In this document: piece after piece, positions 14,628 to 20,427 of the stretch
How positions within the stretch are numbered: position 1 is the stretch's first letter
Layout of the letters: each line of letters opens with the position of its first letter
From: CAYLZO01 sp964387775
GTDB lineage: Bacteria; Chloroflexota; Anaerolineae; JAAYZQ01
Assembly: GCA_964387775.1 (NCBI GenBank)
Contig: CAYLZO010000022.1
Coordinates: 1 to 34,752, forward strand
Direction: 5' to 3'
Length of the DNA: 34,752 nt
The notes under the pieces: model-generated
Database searches by the model: none
Told to the model about the DNA's origin: nothing
What the model saw: only the letters and a program-made list of their open reading frames with translations
Position numbers and translations under genes: made by a program

Positions 14628-17135
14628 ATAGACCAACAGATCCGTCCGCCCCCGCAATTCCCCGGCGCTGCCCAGCCCCAGCCGGGCCAGGATGTCGGCC
14701 AGTTGGACTCGCCACGAGGCGTAGAGGTTGGCGATGCGCTGGCCGGCCTCCAGGGGATCGATCTGGCGGGCCAGCTCGCGGTCGGTGGTGGCGATGCCAA
14801 AGGGGCAGCCTTTCTCCCGCTCGCAGGTGCCCAGGCGCACGCAGCCCAGGGCGACCAGGTCGGCCGTGCCGATGACGCAGCCGTCGGCGCCCAGGGCGAT
14901 GGCCTTGGCCACGTCGTAGGCCGTGCGCACCCCGCCCGAGGCCACCAGCACCACCTCGTCGCGGATGCCCTCGGCCTCCAGGAAGCGGTGGACCTTGGGG
15001 ATGGCGTATTCCAGCGGCATGGCGATGTTTTTCTTGGCGATCTCGGGCGCGGCCCCGGTGCCGCCGTAGGCGCCGTCCAGGTGGACAATGTGCGCCCCGG
15101 CGTAGTAGCTGCCCACGGCCACCATGTCCACGTCGGTCGGCGTCGAGACCTTGACCGAGATCAGCGCCCGGGGATTGACCGTTTTCACCCAATCCACGTG
15201 TTTTTTGTGGTCCTCCACCGAGTAGACGCTGTGGAAGGGAAAGGGCGAAAAGAGGCTGGTGCCCTGCACCGCCTCGCGCATCTCGGCTACGTCGGGCGTA
15301 TTCTTGCTGCCCAGCAGGTGGCCGCCCAGCCCCGGCTTGGCCCCCTGGGCGTATTTAAACTCGACGATGCGCGCCCGCTGGATCGTATCCTCCCGCACGC
15401 CGAACAACCCGGTGGCGATCTGGGTGATGATGTGGTCGGCGTAGGGCAGCAGGTCGTCGGGGTAGCCGCCCTCGCCGGTGCAGGTGAACGAGTCCCACTC
15501 CCGCGCCGCCCAGGCCCGGGCGACCATGGTCTGCAGGCTGACCGAGCCGAAGGACATCCCGGCGCCGTACCAGGGGTGGGGGATCTGGATGCGGGGGCGG
15601 GTGGGGTCGCGGCGGTTGAGGTCGAGGGCCAGGTCGGGTATCGGGGAATCGGGTATCGGGGAACGAGCTTTGTGCCTTGTGCCTTGCGCCTTGTGCCTTT
15701 CGAACTTGAAGCGGATGCGGTCAAAGCCGCCGCCGGAGCGGCCGATGCGGTACTCGAGGTCCAATTCGGGCGGTCTGCCCGTGCGGGCCTGCTCGGCGGT
15801 GGCCAGGATGAGGGCCGTCGGCCAGCGCAGGTCGCCCTCCAACTCGCCGTCGCCGGGCTGCAGGGGCTTTGTCGCGGCAAGATCGGTTTTGACGCGGCCG
15901 AACAGCGCCTGGAAGGACGCCTCCTCCTTGGCCTGAAAGATCGTGCGGCCCAGCTCGCCCCGCAGGCGGCGCACCTCGCGCATGCCCATCGCCCCCAGCA
16001 CCTCCAGCAACTGGTCGCGCCAGGCGGCCATCAGGTTGACGAGGCGCTGCGTGCCCCAGTCGGCGTCGGTCTCGACGTCCTCGACGGGGCAGGGGCGGCG
16101 CACGTCGGCCCACAGGGCGCAGCCCAGGGCCACCTGCAACACCAGGTCCACGGCCACGGCGTCGGCGCCGCAGACCAGGGCCTTGGGCACGTGCTCGGCG
16201 GCGGCGATGCCCCCGCTGGCGACGAGCGTCACCTGATCGCGTTGATTCGCCGCGACCAGCCGCTCGTGGACCTCGCGCAGCGCGTCGGCCAGGAAGCGTG
16301 GCTCGGCACCGTCAAACTCATAGCCCACCTCGTCGGCCACCAGGTGGATGACACCCAGCCCCGACGCGGCCAGGCACTCGGCCCGCTCGGCGGCGCCCGG
16401 CCCCAGGGGCAGCCGCACGGCGAGCACGGCGTCCGGGTGGCCGGCCCGCAGCCGGTCGGCCAGGTCCAGGGCGGCCCGCGGCCGGCGCGGGTCCTCCATT
16501 TCAACCTCGACGAAGCGGGCGGCGCGCACCCAGGGCGCGGCCGGATCGTCGCCGGGGACCAGCAGCGGGGCCACGGTCCCGGCGTGCTCGGCCAGGGCCC
16601 CGGTCCAGTCCCCGGCGCGGACCAGGGCCAGCGTGCCCAACTGCGCCGCCGCCCGGACCATGGCCCGCAGCGCGCCGTCGCCGGGCAGGGGCATCAGCAG
16701 CGGGTCAAACAGCACCGGGAGGGGCAATTCGAGGCGTGGCGCCAGTTCGGTCAGCAGGCGGCCCCTGGCGTCGAATTGCAACGCAGCCGGCCGCCGCCCC
16801 AGGACGACGCTCGTGGAGATGGTCTCGCGGCCGTGGATGCCGTCGCGCGTCGGCCGCACGATCTCGGACATGTCGAGCCAGATGGCGTCGAACCCCGGCC
16901 CGGCAAAGGCCCCGCCATAGCCCGCGCCCGAGATGGGAATGCGGCCTGTCTCGGCCTGGTACCAGGTCTGGGTGATGACCTCCGGCGTCCAGTGGGGGTC
17001 GCCGCCGCGCCGCCCTTGCTCAAAGGGCGCGTGGCCGTATTTCACGTAATCGTCCCCCTCGGCCAGGCGGAACTTGGCCGGGTAGGGGAACGCGGCGGGT
17101 GCCGGCCGGGTGTGTATGTGATAGCGACTGCTCAT
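14619..17135 (-). CDS. FMN/Fe-S glutamate synthase synthase-domain protein with extra N-terminal barrel-like half
   Basis: About 838 residues. The C-terminal half is the FMN-binding glutamate synthase barrel that reduces 2-iminoglutarate to glutamate. Visible are GAGMSFGSVSLQTMVARAW, TCTGEGGYPDDL, KPGLGGHLLGSKN, IVHLDGAYGGTGAAPEI, VLVASGGVRTAYDVAKA and three Fe-S cysteines (CVRLGTCEREKGCPFGIA). The N-terminal ~430 residues are unusual: residues ~303-345 (VTLVASGGIAAAEHVPKA, CGADAVAVDLVLQVALGC) resemble the later ASGG strand, which suggests a second, degenerate barrel. Residues ~478-500 (ERHKAQGTRHKARSPIPD) are encoded by short DNA repeats. ATG at 17135 with AGGAG seven bases upstream fixes the start. 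The glutaminase subunit follows. Electron donor unknown. Confidence 0.9.
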   Translation of the reverse strand: MSSRYHIHTRPAPAAFPYPAKFRLAEGDDYVKYGHAPFEQGRRGGDPHWTPEVITQTWYQAETGRIPISGAGYGGAFAGPGFDAIWLDMSEIVRPTRDGIHGRETISTSVVLGRRPAALQFDARGRLLTELAPRLELPLPVLFDPLLMPLPGDGALRAMVRAAAQLGTLALVRAGDWTGALAEHAGTVAPLLVPGDDPAAPWVRAARFVEVEMEDPRRPRAALDLADRLRAGHPDAVLAVRLPLGPGAAERAECLAASGLGVIHLVADEVGYEFDGAEPRFLADALREVHERLVAANQRDQVTLVASGGIAAAEHVPKALVCGADAVAVDLVLQVALGCALWADVRRPCPVEDVETDADWGTQRLVNLMAAWRDQLLEVLGAMGMREVRRLRGELGRTIFQAKEEASFQALFGRVKTDLAATKPLQPGDGELEGDLRWPTALILATAEQARTGRPPELDLEYRIGRSGGGFDRIRFKFERHKAQGTRHKARSPIPDSPIPDLALDLNRRDPTRPRIQIPHPWYGAGMSFGSVSLQTMVARAWAAREWDSFTCTGEGGYPDDLLPYADHIITQIATGLFGVREDTIQRARIVEFKYAQGAKPGLGGHLLGSKNTPDVAEMREAVQGTSLFSPFPFHSVYSVEDHKKHVDWVKTVNPRALISVKVSTPTDVDMVAVGSYYAGAHIVHLDGAYGGTGAAPEIAKKNIAMPLEYAIPKVHRFLEAEGIRDEVVLVASGGVRTAYDVAKAIALGADGCVIGTADLVALGCVRLGTCEREKGCPFGIATTDRELARQIDPLEAGQRIANLYASWRVQLADILARLGLGSAGELRGRTDLLVYLA
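15632..15700. repeat. Repeat words inside the glutamate synthase reading frame
   Basis: Plus strand: a direct repeat of TCGGGTATCGGGGAA words (about 15635-15665) is followed by CCTTGTGCC-type words (ttgtgccttgtgccttgcgc, about 15668-15698). The second type matches the repeat at 953-986. Read on the minus strand in frame it encodes HKAQGTRHKARSPIPDSPIP, a linker lying between the two barrel-like halves. Confidence 0.75.
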
Positions 17136-17149
17136 CTCTTGACTCCTGT

Positions 17150-17214
17150 GACGTGTTGCGTGATGCGTATTGCGTGTACGCCTGGGCACTACGGAATACG
17201 AAATACGCAATACG
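17150..17214. repeat. Inverted repeat of CGTATTGCGT words in the glutamate synthase leader
   Basis: CGTATTGCGT (17166-17175) and ACGCAATACG (17205-17214) form a perfect 10-base inverted repeat. Neighbouring DNA repeats the words GTGTTGCGT, GATGCGT, AATACGAAATACG. It lies between the leader terminator and the ribosome site of the FMN subunit. Confidence 0.75.
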
Positions 17215-17261
17215 AAAAAAGCCCCTGGCACAGAACCGGATCGGTTCCTGTCCAAGGGCTT
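17214..17261 (-). terminator. Leader intrinsic terminator (attenuator) before glutamate synthase genes
   Basis: On the minus strand AAGCCCTTGG (17261-17252) pairs with CCAGGGGCTT (17228-17219), ten pairs with one G-U. Inner pairs ACAG/CTGT and AACC/GGTT extend the stem. A run of six T (17220-17215) follows. It lies about 25 bases after the likely transcription start and 80 bases before the ATG, where it would stop transcription unless an alternative structure forms. Confidence 0.8.
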
Positions 17262-17269
17262 CGCGGCCC
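17256..17269 (-). promoter_or_regulatory. Competing leader hairpin with six-base loop
   Basis: On the minus strand GGGC (17269-17266), loop CGCGAA, GCCC (17259-17256). Its 3' arm is the same GCCC that forms the terminator's 5' arm, so the two cannot coexist. ANTAR target hairpins have six-base loops with A at position 1 and G at position 4; here G4 is present but position 1 is C. A second ANTAR hairpin was not found clearly. Confidence 0.45.
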
Positions 17270-17292
17270 GAATGTTCGATTGTCTGGCTCAG

Positions 17293-17321
17293 TTTATATC
17301 ATGGATCGGCCGAAATGTCAA
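17293..17321 (-). promoter_or_regulatory. Sigma-70 promoter for glutamate synthase operon
   Basis: Minus strand TTGACA (17321-17316), 17-base spacer, TATAAA (17298-17293). It begins seven bases after the response regulator stop codon, so the synthase genes have their own start of transcription. Confidence 0.82.
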
Positions 17322-17327
17322 ATGGGG

Positions 17328-17891
17328 TCAAGCCCGCTGGAGGATCTCCTCAGCAACCTGGCGCATGGGCAGGCGCCGCCGGCGGGCGCGGTGCTGGATC
17401 TCCAAAAAGGCTTCGCGCTCGGTGAAGCCGTCGCGCTCCATGAGAAGCGCCTTGGCCCGGCCCACGACCTGGCGCGTCGCCAGGGCCTCCTCCCGGTTGG
17501 CGGCCTCTCGCCGCAGGGCCAACCACTCGGCAAAGCGGGCGGCGGCCAGTTCGAGGGTCGGGGCCAGGTCGGCTTCACGCACCGGCTTGACCAGGTAGGC
17601 CTGGACGGTCTCGGTGGCGGCGGCGCGCTGCACCAGCTCGCGCTCGCTGTAGGCGGTGAGCATGACGACCGGCAGCGGGCACCGCTCGGCGATGGCCTGG
17701 GCCACGGCCAGGCCATCCATATCGGGCATTTTTATGTCGAGCAAAGCCAGGTCAGGCCGGATCTCGCAGGCCAGGCGCAGGGCCATCACGCCATCGGGAG
17801 CGGCGGCCACCACGTCGTAGCCGGCGTCGCGGAGCATGGTCCGCAGGCCCAGGCGGGTCAGGGCTTCGTCGTCGGCGATGAGAATGCGCAC
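17328..17891 (-). CDS. ANTAR-domain response regulator (AmiR/NasR type)
   Basis: 187 residues. The receiver domain (about 1-115) has the acidic pair in MRILIADDEA, phospho-acceptor D52 in LALLDIKMPDMDG, T79 in VVMLTAYS and K102 in YLVKPV. The C-terminal ANTAR RNA-binding domain (about 127-182) shows ATRQVVGRAKALLMERDGFT and RLPMRQVAEEILQRA. Proteins of this class bind leader RNA when phosphorylated and stop terminator formation. The start is GTG at 17891, with AGGAGG four to five bases upstream. The kinase gene lies 58 bases upstream and a promoter with an attenuator lies directly downstream. The combination makes the glutamate synthase leader the obvious target, as inference. Confidence 0.93.
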   Translation of the reverse strand: MRILIADDEALTRLGLRTMLRDAGYDVVAAAPDGVMALRLACEIRPDLALLDIKMPDMDGLAVAQAIAERCPLPVVMLTAYSERELVQRAAATETVQAYLVKPVREADLAPTLELAAARFAEWLALRREAANREEALATRQVVGRAKALLMERDGFTEREAFLEIQHRARRRRLPMRQVAEEILQRA

Positions 17892-17912
17892 AGTTCCTCC
17901 TGGTTGGGCAAC

Positions 17913-17929
17913 CCTTCAACTTGCTCAGG
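17913..17929. repeat. CCTTCRAC-GCTCAGG element copy
   Basis: CCTTCAACTTGCTCAGG matches the copy at 8384-8400 (CCTTCGACAGGCTCAGG) at 14 of 17 positions. It lies in the 58-base gap between the kinase and regulator genes. Confidence 0.5.
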
Positions 17930-17949
17930 ATGATAATTGGCAGTTTGCC

Positions 17950-19560
17950 TTACAACGGAATGGTGAGGCGGGCGGTGGTGCCGCCGTTGCCCGCCAGCGA
18001 CCACGTGCCCTGCAGGTCCTCGCAGACCAGCGTTTCGACCAGTTCCAGGCCCAGTTGGCGGCGGGAGGTCTCGGCCAGGCCCACGCCGTCGTCCCGCACC
18101 TCGACGACCAGAGACCGGGCCGTCTGGCGCAGCGAGACCACGACCTGGCCCTGTTCCCGCCCCACAAAGGCGTGCTCCAGGGCGTTCTGCACCAACTCGT
18201 TCACGGCCAGGGCCAGCGAGGTGGCAGCTTGCGAGGGCAGGGCCACTTCGTCCCCTTCTACGGTGACCTCCATCCCCAGGTCGGGCCGGCGCATGTTGTG
18301 GCCCACGGCCCGGCTCACTCGGGTCAGCACGTCCTTAACGTCCACCAGGCGAAAGCCCCGCTGGGAGAGTACCTCGTGCACGGCGGCGATGCTCAGGATG
18401 CGGTTGACGCTGTCGTGCAGCACCTCGCGGGCCGGGATCTCGCGCTCGCCGCTCAGTTGCAGGCGGAGCAGCATGGCCACGTTCTGCAAGTTGTTCTTGA
18501 TACGGTGGTGCATCTCGCGGACGACGGCGGCGTTGCTCACCAGGCGGGCATTTTCAATGGCCAGCGCCGTCTGGTTGGCCAATGTGGAAAAGAGGGATAC
18601 CTCGTCGCCGGTGAAACGATGGGGCTCGGCCGTGTAGCAGTTGAACACGCCGATGACCCGCTCGCGGACGGTGAGGGGCACGCAGAGCAGCGAGCAGAGC
18701 CCCTCCTGGGAGGCGACGTCGGCGTAGCGGTAGCCGGGCTTGGTGGTCACGTCGAGCACCGTGGCCGGCCGGCCGCTCTGGGCCACGCGGCCGACGATGC
18801 CCTGGCCAACGTGGAGCGGGGGCTTGTCGCGGTAGGCGGGGCTGAGATGCTGCGTTGCCCGCAGCACCAGCTCGCCCGTCGCCTCGTCGAGGAGCATGAG
18901 CGAGCAGAGCCGGGCCTTCATGACGCGGGCCGCCATCTCGACGACGACCTCCAGCATCTCGTCCAGGTAGCGGGGCGAGGTCACCGTCTCGCTGACCTCG
19001 GCCAGGGCCGAGAGCTCGGCGATCTGGCGCTGCATCTGGTCGTAGAGCAGGGCCTTTTCCAGCGCCCCGGCGGCCAGGTCCCCGATGAGGCCCAACAGCT
19101 CCACCTCGTCGGCCGAAAACTCGTGCGAGGTCCGCGTCTGGACGTTCATGGCCCCGATGATGCGCCCCTGGTTGACCAGGGGCACGGCCGACAGCGACTG
19201 AAAGCGGGTCTCTTCGGTCTCGGGCAGATACTTGAAACGGGGATCCCGGCCGGCGTCCGAGATGGCCACCGGCTCACCGTGCTCGGCGGCCCAACCCGTC
19301 AGCCCCTCCCCCAGCCCCAGGCGCGCCCGGCCGATGGCCTCCGCGGCCAGGCCGGTGGTCGCCTTGAGCACCAGGCTCTGGCCGTCTCCCTCCAGCAAAT
19401 AGATCGAGCAGGAGTCCATGCCCATGACCTCGGCCGAGCGGCGCGTGATCAGGTCGAGGGTCGCCTCCAGCTCCCAGGCAGCATTGATGGCTCGCCCGAT
19501 CTCGCGCAGGGCGGCCAGTTGGGCCGTTTTCTGTTCGAGTTGGTGCGCCAGGTTCTGCAT
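17950..19560 (-). CDS. Soluble GAF-GAF sensor histidine kinase (HisKA_2/HWE-like)
   Basis: 536 residues, no membrane segment, so a cytoplasmic sensor. A short coiled coil (LEQKTAQLAALREIGRAI) leads into GAF domain 1 (about 30-170; DSCSIYLLEGDGQSLVLKA, QSLSAVPLVNQGRIIGAMNV). GAF domain 2 spans about 195-340 (CSLMLLDEATGELVLRA, GVFNCYTAEPHRFTGDEVSL). The dimer/phosphoacceptor helix is REMHHRIKNNLQNVAMLLRL with H351/H352, the HisKA_2 signature. The ATPase domain shows LALAVNELVQNALEHAF (N box) and VRDDGVGL (G box). HisKA_2 kinases commonly pair with ANTAR regulators, and this one is followed by such a gene. Signal unknown; GAF domains could bind a small metabolite. ATG at 19560, GGAG ten bases upstream. 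Confidence 0.92.
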   Translation of the reverse strand: MQNLAHQLEQKTAQLAALREIGRAINAAWELEATLDLITRRSAEVMGMDSCSIYLLEGDGQSLVLKATTGLAAEAIGRARLGLGEGLTGWAAEHGEPVAISDAGRDPRFKYLPETEETRFQSLSAVPLVNQGRIIGAMNVQTRTSHEFSADEVELLGLIGDLAAGALEKALLYDQMQRQIAELSALAEVSETVTSPRYLDEMLEVVVEMAARVMKARLCSLMLLDEATGELVLRATQHLSPAYRDKPPLHVGQGIVGRVAQSGRPATVLDVTTKPGYRYADVASQEGLCSLLCVPLTVRERVIGVFNCYTAEPHRFTGDEVSLFSTLANQTALAIENARLVSNAAVVREMHHRIKNNLQNVAMLLRLQLSGEREIPAREVLHDSVNRILSIAAVHEVLSQRGFRLVDVKDVLTRVSRAVGHNMRRPDLGMEVTVEGDEVALPSQAATSLALAVNELVQNALEHAFVGREQGQVVVSLRQTARSLVVEVRDDGVGLAETSRRQLGLELVETLVCEDLQGTWSLAGNGGTTARLTIPL

Positions 19561-19641
19561 CTCGATTTCGCTCCGGGAACTCCCAGCAGGGCTTTCCTTG
19601 CTCGACCGTCCCCTCCCTTGGAATGGCAGTGATTGATTGCC

Positions 19642-19670
19642 ATCCTACCACAACTTGCTCCGACAGACAA
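19642..19670 (-). promoter_or_regulatory. Probable promoter for kinase–regulator genes
   Basis: Minus strand TTGTCT (19670-19665), 17-base spacer, TAGGAT (19647-19642); about 80 bases before the kinase ATG. It diverges from the cold-shock gene promoter. Confidence 0.6.
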
Positions 19671-19707
19671 ACCGAAAGCCGTAATGTCCCACTTTTTCTG
19701 CATCCGC

Positions 19708-19736
19708 TTGACTTCTCGCCCGTCAGAAGGTAAAAT
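19708..19736 (+). promoter_or_regulatory. Sigma-70 promoter for cold-shock-domain gene
   Basis: TTGACT (19708-19713), 17-base spacer, TAAAAT (19731-19736). It gives a 5' leader of about 115 bases, a length typical of cold-shock mRNAs with structured leaders. Confidence 0.7.
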
Positions 19737-19857
19737 AAGGGTAACCGGTTCACGGCTACAGTCTCTGCACCCAAAGAGGAGCCTGCCTGTATCGCGGTGG
19801 ATCGTTGCAAGGGTTTGCTCATTGACAATGGTAGACGCAGATATGGAAGGATGAGAA

Positions 19858-20214
19858 ATGTCTAGCGAGTTTCAGACGGTTACCTGTCAGCGATGTGGTT
19901 CTGGCTTTGTGCTCACTCCCACCTACCTCGACCTTTTGGCGAGAAGGGGTGCCAAGGTTGTGGTACCTGTGTTGTGTCCCACCTGCTTCTTGGCCGGGGG
20001 GCCTATGCCCAAAGAGCAGGGCGAAGTCAAATGGTTCAGTTCGCGCAAGAATTATGGTTTCATCATCGCCGACAACGGCGAGGAGGTTTTCGTCCATCAG
20101 CATCAAATCCTGGGCGGGAATGGACCGCTCAAGGGAGGACAACCGGTTCGATTCCATTTGCACTATCCCATCAAGGGGCCGGAGGCTTTGAACGTAGAGG
20201 TAATCGAGGGCTAG
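19858..20214 (+). CDS. Zinc-ribbon + cold-shock-domain protein
   Basis: 118 residues with two parts. Residues 10-43 form a treble-clef or ribbon-like zinc site, CQRC (C10, C13) and CPTC (C40, C43). Residues 55-116 are a cold-shock (OB-fold) domain: GEVKWFSSRKNYGFIIADNG with RNP1 KNYGFI (64-69) and RNP2 VFVHQ (77-81). Such domains bind single-stranded RNA or DNA and act as RNA chaperones. The usual bacterial Csp is about 65-70 residues without a zinc site, so this is a fused form. ATG at 19858 follows GGAAGGATGAG. It has its own promoter and long leader. The zinc part may add RNA or protein contacts; that is inference. Confidence 0.88.
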   Translation: MSSEFQTVTCQRCGSGFVLTPTYLDLLARRGAKVVVPVLCPTCFLAGGPMPKEQGEVKWFSSRKNYGFIIADNGEEVFVHQHQILGGNGPLKGGQPVRFHLHYPIKGPEALNVEVIEG

Positions 20215-20366
20215 CTCTCTGATCTCGATAGTGCAAAACAGACGTCGCTGGGATGGCGCCCTGAAGCGACCGGCCGCGCAGGCGGGCCGCTCTACTTCGG
20301 CTCACTCCATCCGAGCGGCGCTTGTGCAACTCCTCCATCCCCACCAAAGCCGGATTTTCAGGCGGC

Positions 20367-20395
20367 TTGACAGTTCAGAACATCTGTGCTATCAT
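20367..20395 (+). promoter_or_regulatory. Sigma-70 promoter for gyrase operon
   Basis: Perfect TTGACA (20367-20372), 17-base spacer, TATCAT (20390-20395). gyrB starts 32 bases further on. Confidence 0.82.
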
Positions 20396-20427
20396 GGTGA
20401 GCAGAGCAGCGCTCAGGAGACACGACC

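Noticed and set aside
17270..17284. First ANTAR hairpin (around ATCGAACATTCGG)
   Set aside because: Only three or four pairs, and the loop lacks the A1/G4 pattern, so it cannot be claimed.
12083..17933. Very long open frames on the plus strand across the glutamate synthase genes (12083-14512 and 14580-17933)
   Set aside because: They mirror well-supported minus-strand genes, give low-complexity Gly/Arg/His-rich proteins with no family motifs, and cross intergenic repeats and promoters. They result from high GC.
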